Shown piece by piece: positions 33,803-46,015 of a stretch of 64,000 nt of DNA; within the stretch, counting starts at the first letter, position 1, and every line of letters starts with the position of its first letter. Below the pieces are notes generated by a model that searched no databases, was not told where the DNA came from, and was given only the letters and a program-made list of their open reading frames with translations. Source of the stretch: Acanthosoma haemorrhoidale. Taxonomy: Eukaryota; Arthropoda; Insecta; Hemiptera; Acanthosomatidae. The DNA lies in assembly GCA_930367205.1 (NCBI GenBank), contig OV884012.1:34630796-34694795 (forward strand). Reading direction: 5' to 3'. The position numbers were made by a program, and so were the translations under genes.

Positions 33803-34027
33803 CTATGTCATCAAAAAGGTGAGCCCCATCACCTTATTAGTCAGTTTCGTCAAGTCACGTATAATTTATGTCATTATACTTGTTTATACATTATATAATT
33901 TCTATAAAATAACAAAACCTGTATATAATGTAGTGATGCTACAGGAAATACAAAATAATTTGTAAATAGATTCGCCTGAGGATCTATAATTATATATAAT
34001 TATCTGTAAATTTAAAGGGGCTATGGG

Positions 34028-34077
<50 letters not shown>

Positions 34078-34083
34078 ATGTCA
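33803..34083 (+). mobile_element. Young 5'-truncated LINE family 2 tail with poly-A and 8-bp TSD
   Basis: Only the 3' UTR of family 2 is present (33811-34027), from AAGGTGAGCCCCATCACCTT through ATTCGCCTGAGGATCTATAA to AAAGGGGCTATGGG. It ends in an uninterrupted run of about 48 A (34028-34075). The 8-bp repeat CTATGTCA flanks the insertion at 33803-33810 and 34076-34083. A long unbroken poly-A and an exact duplication point to a recent target-primed insertion. Confidence 0.92.
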
Positions 34084-34548
34084 AAATGGATGAGAATTAA
34101 AATCGAGACGGAAAAATTTAAACCGGACTCTTGTCAATGTGGGCTAAAATCTATTGCATTTGTGTGTGTATTATTCTTGTATACGTTCTTCGATAGTGGC
34201 CGTAAAAACATATTTAATCGACCGGAAATTTTAAAGGTGTAATTATCAACTTCTCGAAATATGTTAGAAAGATTTATATTGCTTAAGTTTTATTACAAAT
34301 CGCAGCTCAGAAAGATTTAATTTTCTGATTTTAAAGCCAATCATTAATGCTGATTTTAAAAGTTTTGTTGAACATTGATTGTTTGCAGCTGTAGAATACT
34401 TGTCGAGGAGTTATTTGGTGTTTTTTTATTGAAATGGCTGAGTAGTTTATTCCTGTTCGCTGAAATTCCGAGGAGTTCACTTTTTCTCCGAGTTGCTTCA
34501 CTTTCTAAGTAGTTTATTGTGTTTATAATTTTTTTTTTAATACTATCA

Positions 34549-35010
34549 TTTTTTTTTCTTTCATAGCCCCTTTAAATTTACAGATAATTATATATCCTCA
34601 GGCGAATCTATTTACAAATTATTTTTGTATTTCCTGTACATTATATATAGGTTTTGTTATTTTATAAAAATTATATAATGAATAAACAAGTATAATGATA
34701 CACATTATACGTGACTGGACTAAACTGACTAATAAAGGTGATGGGGCTCACCTTTTTATTCAAACTTAAAACTAACTTACATACTAATTCTTAACCTAAT
34801 TTTCCCCCGACAGTCTGTTGCCATCGATGCGGGAGGGGTGGTGGGGTCATAGTGTTAAACACTGGGTTTGTCAGGTGCTGCAACGAGTAAAAAAACTGTG
34901 TCTCCGACGGAAGAACTCACCCACCGACGGCACGCCAAGCTACGGGTGCAGGTCAGCGTTCTTCAACCTCTCGGTATGTCGGACCACTTTTCGCCAAGTC
35001 CATTCTAATA
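34549..35010 (-). pseudogene. LINE family 2 fragment, minus strand
   Basis: Read on the minus strand, this goes from an ORF2 C-terminus remnant (AATGGACTTGGCGAAAAGTG, then the RRxxxFF-like segment and the FNTMTPPP-like terminus) into the family 3' UTR and a T run (A tail) near 34549-34562. It matches 14150-14637 with substitutions and indels that break the frame. The plus-strand frame at 34818-35018 is its antisense shadow. It lies 470 bp from the plus-strand copy at 33.8 kb, giving an inverted pair. Confidence 0.85.
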
Positions 35011-36285
35011 GTCACTAGATTTTCATAGTTAGTGATTTTCGCTCATGGACTATACTAATACACATTTTGTTATTATTCATATTCAGAAGTTTTTTATTAA
35101 TACTATCAAATACGAATAAAAATATTTTAGCCCTCCAAAAAGATTAAAGCAATCGAGAGGCTACTTATCCACGGAATAACAATAAGAGATTAACTGGCTT
35201 GAGTCGTATAAAACCCTCGTAACAACCGAAAATATCCTTGCTACACAGAGGTCTGTCTGGGAGCTGACACCACGTCGGGGTTGTCCAGCACTATTAATAA
35301 CCAGCTACAGTGCGGAAAGTTACAATTTATGTGTCTTAACTAATCTAAATTATCCGCTGTTGGAACTTCTCTACTGCTCTTTATCACCTAATCCATTTAG
35401 GATCTCTGCCAACGCCTCCCCCCTTTACCACCTACAACTTACAATGGTACGAGAGCCCCTGTTCGCTAATGAGGGCAACCCTGGTTAACCATCTTGAGAA
35501 CACTTTACAGATTTTCTTTCGTATTTGACAGATTCGTTGTGTGAGTCAATCATTAAAAAAAAAAATCAAATTTGTTTGATAATATGTTTAATAAACTACA
35601 TAGTTTATTCAAGCACCATCGTCATTTTTTGAACGATGTCATTTTTTGATCAACTAAACTTTTTGCAACAATGACAAAGTGAATTGTATAATTTTTATTA
35701 AAAGTTACTAGTTGCGGATTAAACCCCCAAGACTTTTATAATTAACAGCCAGAGAAAAAACAGAAATTCGAACCAAGGTATACGAGTATGGTCATTTATA
35801 TTTAAGTTTGTTAAAAACTTATTGATAGTGAAAAGAGTACTCTGTAAGACCAATATTGTAGCGTTGTTACTGAAGATTATCTTGTTACTCTACTGAAGAT
35901 TACTGGTTATTACTTTTTACAAAATTAAGGATCGTTAATTCATCAATTAATATAAAAATTATCCTATCATGATTTGTAGGATTTTGCCATAGAACTACCT
36001 TTCGATTAATAACTCAAGAGCTTCTTTTAGATCACTATTAAAACTGGAAATATATTTTTCAAATGTACTCTCATTTTTCAGCAGTTTACTTAAATCAAAA
36101 ACATTACACATAGAAGTTTCACTTATTGCTCCTCGTTCTTGGCAGGGATGATTTGATACGACTGGACGAACGCTATTAAGTAAAAATCCGACTTTGTTAA
36201 ACTTTTTACTTGTTTAATTTTTCCTATACCCCTTGTCATTTATTTCAACCAAAAAACGATCAGTTTTGGATTAGGCCTTTGAAAT
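35011..36285. other. Spacer, no gene seen
   Basis: AT-rich with a less AT-rich part at 35150-35500. Nothing recognisable is present. Confidence 0.5.
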
Positions 36286-36289
36286 TTCA

Positions 36290-36720
36290 GATTGATTGAA
36301 AATGTCACGTAGCCTGCTTACCTTTACAACCTCCTACAATTCAAATCACCTATCTAATTTCAAATCTCACAATGGTAGTTCCCGCCGTCAGTCCGGTATT
36401 TACCATCTCACAAATCTGCTTCCATTGACCCATTCTTTTCTCACCCGTGCCGCAAGTCTTTGGACCCCTATCCACATCGCTATTTGTCCTTCATCAACTC
36501 TCCTAATCTTTTAATTCTCAGTCCCGATTGTCAGGGAGTGCCATTTACCCTGTTAATTTATGTTGTTTTTTTTCATGGTAATTTATGGTTCATAAGTACT
36601 TAGCCTTAGGTAATGTTGTATGTTCTTTCTTTTAAGTAAGCTATTTATATTCCTTATTGTTATTCTTAGGGGGGCAATGTCCCTGAATAACGTGGGTTTT
36701 TTCTTTTCAATTTAATTTCA
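36290..36720 (+). pseudogene. C-terminal tail of another LINE (family 4, copy 1)
   Basis: The plus-strand frame 36296-36514 ends with HSFLTRAASLWTPIHIAICP and STLLIF before the stop. The pattern S-F-x-x-R-A-A-x-L-W is the hallmark C-terminus of many RT proteins of the CR1/L2/Jockey/RTE assemblage, where an Arg-Ala and Leu-Trp-Asn motif follows the thumb. The 36550-36720 region, with GGGGGGCAATGTCCCTGAAT, may be its 3' UTR. A related terminus occurs at 43.84-44.03 kb. Only the last ~70 codons remain and upstream text is not RT-like. Confidence 0.6.
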
Positions 36721-36899
36721 AATTAGAGGATCTCCTTTCGTGCATGGCAAATTTTTGGAGAACTAAAAACTCGCTCTAGTAAGTGTGTAGAGAATTAGAT
36801 ATATTTGGCTGTATGAAAGTGAAAGTGTAAATGCGAACGAATAAGAGATATTAAAGAGAAAAGAGGGTTTCTAAATGTGGCCAGTAGCTGAGGTGAGGG

Positions 36900-37095
36900 A
36901 TGGACTCCTAATGGCTTGTCAACTGGCTCATTACTCAGCATCTATTCCTGTAGTCCGCTATTAGCTGCCTCCGTGTATCCCCTTAATGTCTCTATAAATA
37001 AATGAAGGCGCTTCTTATAATTTATCTGTCACTGGCCGAGGCTCGAACCCATCCTCCCCGACTTCTTAAAACAGTCCTCCTGAGATATTCCGGAC
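36900..37095 (-). repeat. tRNA-like SINE candidate, minus strand
   Basis: On minus, ATCTCAGGAGGACTG is A-box-like and, about 40 nt downstream, GGGTTCGAGCCTCGG is B-box-like (about 37041-37027). This is followed by CCAGTGACAGATAAATTATA and a short tail with TTATTTATAGAGAC. The spacing fits a tRNA-derived head. Stems are degraded, so it is not a tRNA gene. Confidence 0.4.
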
Positions 37096-37489
37096 GGCTG
37101 TTCCGATATAGTCTGGAATCCTGGAGGAGGAAGCTATCCATTCGCGGGCAAGGGGGAGGGAGGCAGTTATTGCGCACTTTCGTATCCTCGATTCGGACTA
37201 ATGGCCGCTTCAGGATGGTTTATCGCACCAGTGTCTCGTACTCCTCTGATATGTTTTATTAATGTCAAACACTTAGGTCTTCAACTCTCTACGGCTCGGT
37301 CATTTTATATTTCATGTCATATCATTCTATTTTATAACTGTAAGTATCCTTTTGATAACCGAGATATAGATGAATCCTCATACCAGCTCAAAATCTGTTC
37401 CACACAATTCTTAGTTCCGTTACAACTTGTATCATTTTTATTCTGCTCCTACTAATGGTCGACGGTTAATACGCTGCATTATATATGTT

Positions 37490-37577
37490 GGAACTTCCAT
37501 ACAACCCCACACATAAGATGTACATGAGGTCTATGGAACTTCCATACAACCCCACACATAAGATGTACATGAGGTCT
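37490..37577 (+). repeat. Exact 45-bp tandem duplication
   Basis: GGAACTTCCATACAACCCCA begins at 37490 and again at 37535. The two copies of the 45-bp unit are identical through GATGTACATGAGGTCT. This indicates a recent duplication. Confidence 0.95.
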
Positions 37578-37589
37578 CCAGGTTCTCCA

Positions 37590-38095
37590 GTGCAGTTTTG
37601 TTCTTACTGCGCTCGTCGCCTTCCTCTTGCTGAATAGTTAAAATGAGCCAGCCCTTGTATCATCTTCTATTCGTGGACAAAGAGGGAAAAATCCCTCTAA
37701 TAGTTATTGCCCACTAACGCAGGCAATTCACATTCCGAAATGCTCTAGGTTCCTGTTTTACGCGTGGGGTTGACTACGGCCTATTCCAGGGCAGAACATG
37801 TGAGCACGGTGTTCTGTAGAGTCTTCGTATCCACAGTGATAATAGTACGGGCTATTTTCTCTCCTAAACTTATGATCCACAGAATCACCATGGCCGGTCT
37901 CCACGTTTACTCCAGTAGTCTGAGCATGTCGATCCATAATCTTCGGAAAAAAATTTGCAAAGTCGTCCTCCCGTTTGTCGGCGAAGTTTGTCGGGAGTTC
38001 CATTTCTTCTCGGTCCACGTGGAAATATGAGGCTCCCACTTCCAGGTGTACAACTGCTTAGTTCTACAACAAATTCATTTCTAATTCGAAGCATA
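37590..38095 (-). pseudogene. LINE C-terminus with Cys-His motif (family 3)
   Basis: The minus-strand frame 38039-37758 shows MELPTNFADKREDDFANFF, then a TGHGDSVDHKFRRENSP segment and YYHCGYEDSTEHRAHMFCPG. The order GH-x-x-F/Y, H-K-F, then C-x(n)-E-H-x(4)-C is the C-terminal domain of R1/LOA/Jockey-type LINE ORF2 proteins, normally with two cysteines before EH; the first is Tyr here. A second frame continues with FRNVNCLR and KRKATSAVRTK-like text, matching the usual final helix. Frameshifts and stops show it is dead. The plus-strand frame over 37764-38030 is its shadow. It is distinct from families 1 and 2. Confidence 0.75.
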
Positions 38096-38099
38096 AACT

Positions 38100-39560
38100 G
38101 AATAGGTTTTATTGTCGGTTTTGTACCCGATGGGCACTCTTAATAGACTAAAGTCAGTTAAGGCTGTACGCTAATGTGGTTCATATTTCACTTGATTTTT
38201 TCAAAATAAGAATCCATTTTCTGCTTGTCTATCTGTCCTAGTCTTTGAGAGCCCTCTTTTTAAGCCCAGAGACATAAAAGTATACATGACGGTCCATTTT
38301 GATATTAGGAATAAATCACATCATAAATCATGTGTCATAAATAGTGTCTTTAATGAGGTAGGCTATAGTGGAATATTATTACAAAAAGTTATTAAAAATG
38401 TCAAAAAACCCACACGAACCCATTAATTGTATGATACGTCACACTTGACTTGAAAATAGTTTCACCATTCAGGAGACCAAACTACTATTCTTGAGTTCTC
38501 ATATACTCATAAACCTCTCGGCCTACAACCTAAGGGCACATCATTTCAGGTGCACATTATTTCTTCATATGTATCATCATATAATAGTATCATAAGATAT
38601 TCATATGCACATCATTCTCTTTTTCTCCTTCCATACAAGCTGCTAATAGTGCTCGTAGTAAGTCGACATGTAGTGCATGCTCACTCACATACAGAAAATA
38701 TGTCACACATGCGTCGTGAATACCCCACAATTACGAGGTTGGATGAGGGACTTCATCCAAATTTCCAATACTTATGTATCATTAAATTTATATTCAAAAG
38801 TTGGTATCAATTAGGCATACATACACCCTTGCATGTACAGTTCGAACAAAAAAACACCAATATAGTATGCGAAGAAGAGTCTATTTTCATCTTTTGTTAT
38901 TTATTCATTATTTATCAAAACTAAACGACAAATATGTTCGAAATTATATATTTTACACTGAACTGTATTTTTAAATTCTAATTTTATTACAACAGCTCCA
39001 CCCAGGTATTTTTAAAGAAGATTTGTGATTTTGTTCAGCTGAAGAGGTCTCAGGAGGACTAAAGCTACTACTTTTACGTGCTACTAAAGATTTACAGGCG
39101 TAACTTAAAACGCCTTTTTAAATAAGTCATTAATGACTTCACTCTCCTAGTGGCCACATTCTTTACGGCTGGAATAAAACTAAAAACCCAGTTTATAAAT
39201 ACTAGCCAGTTCCGTCTAGTGTTTCATAATGATCGTAAAGTTTAGTTTCTGGTTACCGCTCTAAAATATTTATTATTCGAGCTTTTTTTTTTCGTTTCGT
39301 TTTTCAATTTAGTGATCACTGTGATGTTTATTTTTACTCAGACACTTTAATACTTCGCCAGTCTATCACACTTAATGGCTTTTTTTTTTCTACCGTCGTT
39401 AGCTTTTAAGAAGTAGGAAGTACTTAACAGCGTGTAATAAAATAACAGATAATTTCTGGGTGATTATTATTATTATTATTATTTATAGTCCACGTAGCCT
39501 AGTGGGAATATTAACAACGAATTCTAAAATTTCATATAAATATTGTAATGAATTTTTAAG
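38100..39560. other. AT-rich spacer; one long unrecognised frame; (ATT)n
   Basis: A plus-strand frame at 38550-38924 (124 codons) is Ser/His/Tyr/Ile-rich and resembles translated AT-rich noise; I do not call it a gene. An (ATT)n run lies at 39462-39485. Nothing else is recognised. Confidence 0.5.
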
Positions 39561-39564
39561 ACAA

Positions 39565-39850
39565 TAGGCAAGTTCATCCACTGGAGACAAAGCAAGTTTT
39601 TTGGACTCAGCACCTCCTCCACCGATAGACTTCAGGGAACTTAGGTTAAGTTAGTTTTAGTGTACAATCTTTTTGAAAGGTGAGCCCCGTCACCTTCAAA
39701 TTTCAAAATGTTAGCATTATATCACTGTGTTAAATAAGTTAGATATTTATATAACTTCATATATTTTGTATAAAATAGCTGTAGAAAATATAGATGCGCC
39801 AGGAGCAGTTTTATTTTATTTATTTCCTCTTAGATTTTAAATATTGTAAA
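39565..39850 (+). mobile_element. LINE family 2 fragment, plus strand
   Basis: CCACTGGAGACAAAGCAAGT, then TTTTTTGGACTCAGCACCTC, matches the RRRHIKFFDSQHL-coding segment at 14243-14280. It is followed by CTTAGGTTAAGTTAGTTTTA and AAAGGTGAGCCCCGTCACCTT, the start of the family-2 3' UTR. The ORF end is partly deleted. The 3' limit is uncertain. Confidence 0.72.
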
Positions 39851-39854
39851 TCAA

Positions 39855-42045
39855 AATACGTCCAAAGTATAGGGTTTTTGTTTATTGGGGACCCTCTGAT
39901 CACCTACTTCTGTTTTGTACACATATAATAAAATTTACAATGTGTCTCTCCTAAACAAATTTAAACGATTTTTAGGATTAAAAAGCCACTCAATAATAAC
40001 CAGCTATTTCTACATTAAATTAGATAGAGACATTGTACCCAAATAAACCAGGCTAAATATTCAGTAATATATCATTTTGAAATTATAGCAAACAGCATGT
40101 TTAGTTCCGATACCTAAATTCCTTTCTCTCCATTAGAATTAAACTTATCAGTCTTTCAATTGACTATCGACTCCCGGAAGTATTTCAGCAGGCGGAATGC
40201 CTTTCTGATTACTGGCATGGTGCAGTATCAGAATGTGTGTAGGTAGTTTCGAATTATTCACTTCGTCAATAATTCGCAGAATCCGATGGATGGAACAAAC
40301 TCCATCGAGGTGCCGACCGGTTCGTTCCGATATTCATGGACTGACACATTCCGATCTAAAATGTCACCTAAATATTGGAGTTAGACTGGTGGGTCTCCAA
40401 TTGTGGAAATAACTCGTCCCCGAAGGACATGAACGAGTAATCGATTTGATGGTGGGGTGGGAGGTTGTGTTACCGGGATATCTGCCCTGTTAATTCCGAC
40501 AGGAGTCGGTGGTGCCGTGTCCCTGAATCCCAATTGTTATAGCACAATATATCTCCGCTACATATTCTCCCTCCAACTCACTAACTCAACACGCAAACTG
40601 TGATCACCACTTGAAATAATACTAGCTCATGCCAGCCAGTTTCATTATTAGTATTGCCGATTTGTTTTTCAAATGTTTGCCGACTAATAACACTTTAGTA
40701 TCATTAATAATAACGTGACACTACAATCCGGGAAGTGTCTTTACCTCCAATCCTGTCTTCTTGCGGGTTATGACTCACCACCCTTTAATCACCCTAAGCT
40801 CAATCAACGATGAAAAGTCGTTCAATCCTTCCCTTGTTTCTAGTTCCTCTTTGCACATCTTCGTCATCCTTAAGTCTTCCATTCTTTCGTTGCGTCCTTA
40901 AGTCCCACATTGTGTTCTTTGAACTGGGTAATACTGTGGCCATAAATCAACAAATCTAGCCCCTGACTTTGCCCACGTGAGTGATCTTTCACAACATACG
41001 ATGCAAATTTATTTGTTTAAAATAAAAACAAATAAGCAGTCGAAAGGTTTATTTAAAATAAAGGGGTAAGTATTGCATTACAGAAAATCGCCATGACTAA
41101 GAAAGTATTTTTAGTGACGTCTTCTTTAACAGGCGGTAGAGAAAGACGTCAATCCGAATCTTTGAAGGAGTATGTTGAGGCCTAAAGCAGAGCTCTGGTA
41201 AATGCAAAGGAAGGTGGAGGGGGCTCAGAGTGATGGGAGTGAGGGTAAGGAGAATAATAGCACAGGACTGGGGTAGTTAAAGAAGTGTTGGCAGTACATG
41301 GACCGTAGTGTGATCGTGCGATTGAGTAGAGCTGAAGCTACTACCTGCGTCAGTCTCAGACGTCAGAAAGAACTTGATAGGATTTGAATATTGCAAGATA
41401 ATGGGAATGTCAAATAGTTTGAGGGGTACAGTTCTGCGATGAACTAGAAACATTCGGTCAGAAAAAAAAAGTGAGGGAAAATTGAGCTCGGATGGACGAG
41501 AGCTCTTGTTAAGCGAGTCAATGGAGAGTGTAAACTAAATGAGATCGATTAAGTATAGCGTTTGTGGTTGATGTTATAAAGTAAGGATCCAAGGAAATAT
41601 TGAAGTTCCACGTATAGTAGATATGCATCATTACACAGCAAGTATAATTTAATGAACTTCTTACTTGTATACTCGTATGCCCTAAGATATACAAATTCCG
41701 AGTCGGAAGAAGACCCGAACAAGTTGTCACCCACTTTCACAGGTTTATACTCTCGCTGAGACAGTTGGTATTTGGGGGACCTTTAGCGGCGACTTTCCTA
41801 AAATGTCTCTTCCACACCTCACCTTTACTAATGATAAATCTCCGCAATCTTCAAGACCGGATTTTCGAAAACCCTCTCGCTCGGGAGAGTTATTTTATTG
41901 TTTTCATCTGGCGGCCTCTGCGCATCCTAATCGCATGTTTAGCTTCTAGGGCACCACCAGTTGTCAGAATCCATCGTAGTTAACTGTTCGAGCACCGGTA
42001 ACATCCTTTTACTCTGCTTAGTTTCCTATTATGTTATACTTAGGT
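39855..42045. other. Spacer with purine-rich tract, no gene seen
   Basis: 40160-40560 is less AT-rich. 41130-41500 is purine-rich on the plus strand. Frames at 41518-41740 (minus) and 41765-41983 (plus) are unrecognised. No repeat homologous to the rest of the window was found. Confidence 0.45.
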
Positions 42046-42049
42046 TTTT

Positions 42050-42800
42050 TTTTTAACTCTTTATTTGAATAAAATTACAATCTGCCCTAGAAGGGCAATG
42101 GATAATTGCGATCATACCATATTTAGAAATTTACATTTACTCTTTCATTCAAAGCTTATTTGCAATATGCATTCATTGAGGACATGAACGGATAAAACTG
42201 ACCATCTTCAGAATTCCAGGGGACTAAAAATTTGGAGATATGAAATGAAATATTTGGCAACTTCCGCTTCAATCTCCTAGGAGTACGGAAGGATGATACA
42301 ACTAACTGATCTTGCTACAGAATTTGTATGTAAACATAATTTCTCGTGGAACATTAAGAACTTTGAGGAAAAATGATCTAGGATAGTTAGAATTATAGTA
42401 ATTATGTAGGTTTTTATCCGTGACATAAGGATGTGCATTAACTGATCTTTAGCCATTAACTTTAGGTAGTAAGGATTGGATGCGGTTGATGTTTGATGTT
42501 TCTAGTCCCTATAGTTCTAGTCTGTAAGTCCAGAATGGATTTAGTATGACTTAATATATGAGTAGTTCGTTTTCTAGTATGAAGTGGGGTCAGTCTATAA
42601 AGTTGCCCATACCTTCTGTTTAGGTCTTGCATTTTACGTCTCGTATGAGCGTTCCAGGTTAAGGTCGAATTCTAGATATCGCACTGAGTCTGGAATTGAA
42701 GAGGACTGGTGGTCATCAGATTGATGGTAACCATGGAATGAAATCTGTTTCTTTCTGTTTTACTTGTCTCGCGAACGGAAAATATTGTAAACAGGTGGTA
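42050..42800 (-). pseudogene. LINE family 1, minus strand (copy E)
   Basis: Read on minus, the order is SVRYLEFDL, then LTWNAHTRRKMQDLNRRYGQ and LYRL, a block with stops, HQPHPILTT (the QSF/SILSIRS-like region), text over ERLKRK-like residues, and the 3' UTR (CTAAATATGGTATGATCGCA, then GGGCAGATTGTAATTTTATT and CAAATAAAG). This matches copies A and B in order. Divergence is higher than in copy B. The sense strand is interrupted by several frameshifts. Confidence 0.8.
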
Positions 42801-43835
42801 AAGTTCTGTGTAACTTCGGTTATGACTATAGTAACTCTACAAACTTAGTAGCAGTATTTATCGTGAGTTATGGCGTGATAACAGCTCTATTGCTTGATAA
42901 ACAAACGGATAAGGCTTAGTTTTAATGACAGGCTTGGAGCTCTCATATGACAGTTTGCTTGCCAGCTTCAATCATGAACTTCCGGCGTTTGTATCTTTCA
43001 CTTTTAAGTAAATTTGAAATGAATAGGTTCGGATTGGATACACCCATTTTTCTGCCTCACATGGTGGCAAACAAGGGTTTAACCATTATTAAAAAAATTA
43101 TAATTGCAATAAAATTATGTTACAAAATAAAACTTGTATTCCATTAGGTCTCGTGAATTTTCAGGCATAATAATCTAAAAATCCTCTTCCAAAGGAACTG
43201 AAACCGAATGGTAGAAGCATGATTTATTTCTGAGGATATAATCCATAAACTAAATCACCAAAGACTTTCTTTATTTTAATCACGGTTTTAATTTACCATC
43301 AGTAGTATATATTGTAATAATAATAATTTGTAGAAGTATCAAAACTTATCACTATAAAAAAATATTAAATTCATAAGTGTTGAGTACATAAGTATTTTTT
43401 AAATTAATAAGAAAACGACGAAGAAACTTCCTTTAAGTTTTATAAGCGGATTAAAATATATAATTATATGCTAATGACATTAGTATACAAATTGTATACT
43501 CACCTTAAGTAGTTTTGCGAACATGTATTTCTTTCGACACAAATAAACTGTGAGATTACTTTGCAAGACTAATAGAAACATTGACAATTATGAGAATTTA
43601 TTCAATGGCGCGCTGGAACAAAACAATACTGAATAAATCTCTATGGACATCTACAAATCAAATATATCCAACAATAAGTTTTCGCACTGCAGTTTAGGAA
43701 TCTGTGTAGGCTCCTCTAAATGACAAAGAGATTTAAAGCTCGTGCAGTCAGAGGTTAAGTGTAGGTGATTTGTGGTATCTAGCTGCATCTAAATTACTGC
43801 CTAGTCTTACTGAAGAGGTGAGCAGTATTTATTTA
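42801..43835. other. AT-rich spacer, no gene seen
   Basis: A plus-strand frame 42947-43147 is unrecognised. The rest is AT-rich with no features. Confidence 0.5.
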
Positions 43836-43839
43836 ACAT

Positions 43840-44045
43840 TATTTATCGGTTTTGCATCTCATTCGTTCAAGTTTATTGCTTTTAACAGTATATTCAATAG
43901 TCTCCGCGCAGTCTCCACGCTACTCAAGCGTTTGTTCATACTCGTTTTTTTATCCGTGCCGCAAACCTTTGGAACTCTATTTCCGCCAATATTCGTCACT
44001 GGCCTACAGTTCTACGTTGATTAAGTGTTAGTTAAAATACAGAAT
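43840..44045 (+). pseudogene. C-terminal tail of a LINE RT (family 4, copy 2)
   Basis: In one frame the text reads SPRSLHATQAFVHTRFFIRA followed by ANLWNSISANIRHW and a stop near 44023. R-F-F-x-R-A-A-N-L-W-N-S is the classic C-terminal signature of CR1/L2/Jockey/RTE-type reverse transcriptases. It parallels the tail at 36.4 kb. An in-frame TAG and a frame change lie just upstream. Nothing of the RT core remains. Confidence 0.68.
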
Positions 44046-44049
44046 CAAG

Positions 44050-45625
44050 AATCGTGAAAAAAACCCCAAAAAACTTGAAAATTGGTCCCACTTAGCTAAC
44101 TTTTAAGCTATCATAGCTTAATATATTCATACTTATCTCATACTGAATATTAAGGATACATTGTAAGCATGCCTAGCGTACATTGTATATGAAGTTACAT
44201 GTTACAAAAGAAGCCTCAGAACTAACAAATCGCCAAGTCATTTAGGCCAATATTTTAATTATATACAACTTTCATTCCAATATGATTTCTAATAACTGAT
44301 GTCAAAATATTGAGCATTAAATATATTTTAAGAAAACCACGCGAAGCCGCCAAAACGAAGCCCTGGTGTTATTTTGTACTTTCTATGATCTTCATATCCT
44401 TATAATTTTTGTTACAAAAATATAATGTTTGTTACAAAAATACTATATTTGTTGCATGTAAGTTCTAGTTTGACATTTTAAATGTATCTTACACAATATA
44501 AAATATGCTGATTGTTTAAAAATATGTAGATTAATTGAAAATGGAATATCGGACAATTGTTAAAAATTAACGAAATCAAAAGAGTTCGTAGCTTTTAATA
44601 TTTCGCAAGTTCTAACTCAGAAGATTTCTGCTTTTTCTATGATTTAGAACACATTAAAAATGGTGCCGCTAAGTAATGTTCATATAAATTCCCAGAAAAA
44701 TAATTCGCGATTTAATAAGTTCCTATGCTGAATTCAACTTAACACCAGCTAGTGATTCAATTTTGTTTATATAGCCTTTCTACTTGGAAAAATATTTAAA
44801 AAAATTAGAGATATTCGTAATCTAGTTTAAAAGTTATACCACACCTAGAACGGTTAGAATGAAGTGGGGAAATAAATAAGGGGCTGTGAGCGGTACAGCA
44901 ATCTTTACGATCAGCGAACGCTCGTTCAATGAACGGCGGCCCATTCACCTTTACCTATGAATGGGAAAGGCCGGCTGAGTGAATGGGGCCTCTAACGAGG
45001 TCGTCTCTCTTTACGAGCCACTATGCAATGAGGTAAGGAGGCACTTTCCCCGGTCCACTGTACATAGGCGGCAGTACTGTAGTTCCAGGAGATTATGTTG
45101 TCTGCACCTAATTGTTATTATTTTAACACATCCCTTCCCTACTAGTTGTTCCAAGGATTTTAATTATATATTTTTAGTAATATATGTGTATATAATCGAG
45201 CATAACGATCTGTAAATTGAAGGAACGTGATCAAGAGATCGATGCTGGACTCTTGAATCGAGTAAAAGCATATTAAATGATTGTAAAACTTTTAGGTAAT
45301 TTTTATCTATATTTATAAATACTTCAGTTAAATTGTGTAATCAACCGCGTTTACTAAAAACAAATATATTATAATTAGCTAAAATTTGTAGTAAACTAGC
45401 CTATTAAATCAGTTTTGAATGGATTATAAATAAAAATTTTTTTTTTGAATCTCAAAACTATACTTTTTTTTTTAACAACTTTGAAATACGTTTTAGGTAA
45501 ACTTCTTTAATGAGGTCTTCTAATTTTAAATAGTTTCTGTGCTGGAACTTGACAAATTTTAAATGAATACCAAGCGTTTTGGAATAAATTGTAAACCCTT
45601 CCTTTCTTGTTGGTTAGATTTCCGG
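44050..45625. other. AT-rich spacer with a GC-richer island at 44885-45070
   Basis: The island at 44885-45070 (with GAACGGCGGCCCATTCACCT) is non-repetitive and stands out from flanks rich in A/T runs. A small imperfect tandem (TTTGTTACAAAAATA units) lies near 44410-44450. No gene is recognised. Confidence 0.45.
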
Positions 45626-45629
45626 TTTC

Positions 45630-46015
45630 AATCAATTTTATTAAGATAAAATTACAATCTGCCTTTTATTAGACAATGAGTAATTGAGATAAATGTTATC
45701 ATTCATACCATATTTACAAACAGCCCAGAGGCCCCCCAAGTCCACAAGGTTGTCACCTCCCTCGCATACGAAGGAGGAAGCGGAGTCTTGGGGAGTCCCC
45801 CACGCTCCTACGTCAGCAGCGTCACTGGATAAGAACCAGCGGAGGCTGACCAAGAGCGCGAGAGCCACAGACGCTCAGGACATGATTAGAGAAACTGGCC
45901 ATTGTCAGAACTCCCACTATCACTTAGTTATAGCAGGTCACGAGGCCACTGCCGTTTTAATCTCCGAAGAGGATTGGTTAGATTTAAAGACGTATGAAAA
46001 CCGCATTCACCATAG
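45630..46015 (-). pseudogene. LINE family 1, minus strand (copy C)
   Basis: On the minus strand the ORF end RRLKRQWPRDLL (identical in protein text to copy B) is followed by the 3' UTR (GGCCAGTTTCTC, CTGTGGCTCTCGCGCTCTTG, GTGGGGGACTCCCCAAGACT, AATATGGTATGAATGA) ending near 45635 with CTTAATAAAA. Only the last residues of the protein survive. The plus frame 45693-46073 is an antisense read-through. Confidence 0.82.

Noticed and set aside
37490..37577. CRISPR-like array
   Set aside because: Only two directly adjoining units without spacers, in a eukaryotic context; it is a tandem duplication.
38550..38924. 124-codon plus frame as a possible gene
   Set aside because: AT-rich composition-driven residues, no motif, no splice context, no related sequence in the window.
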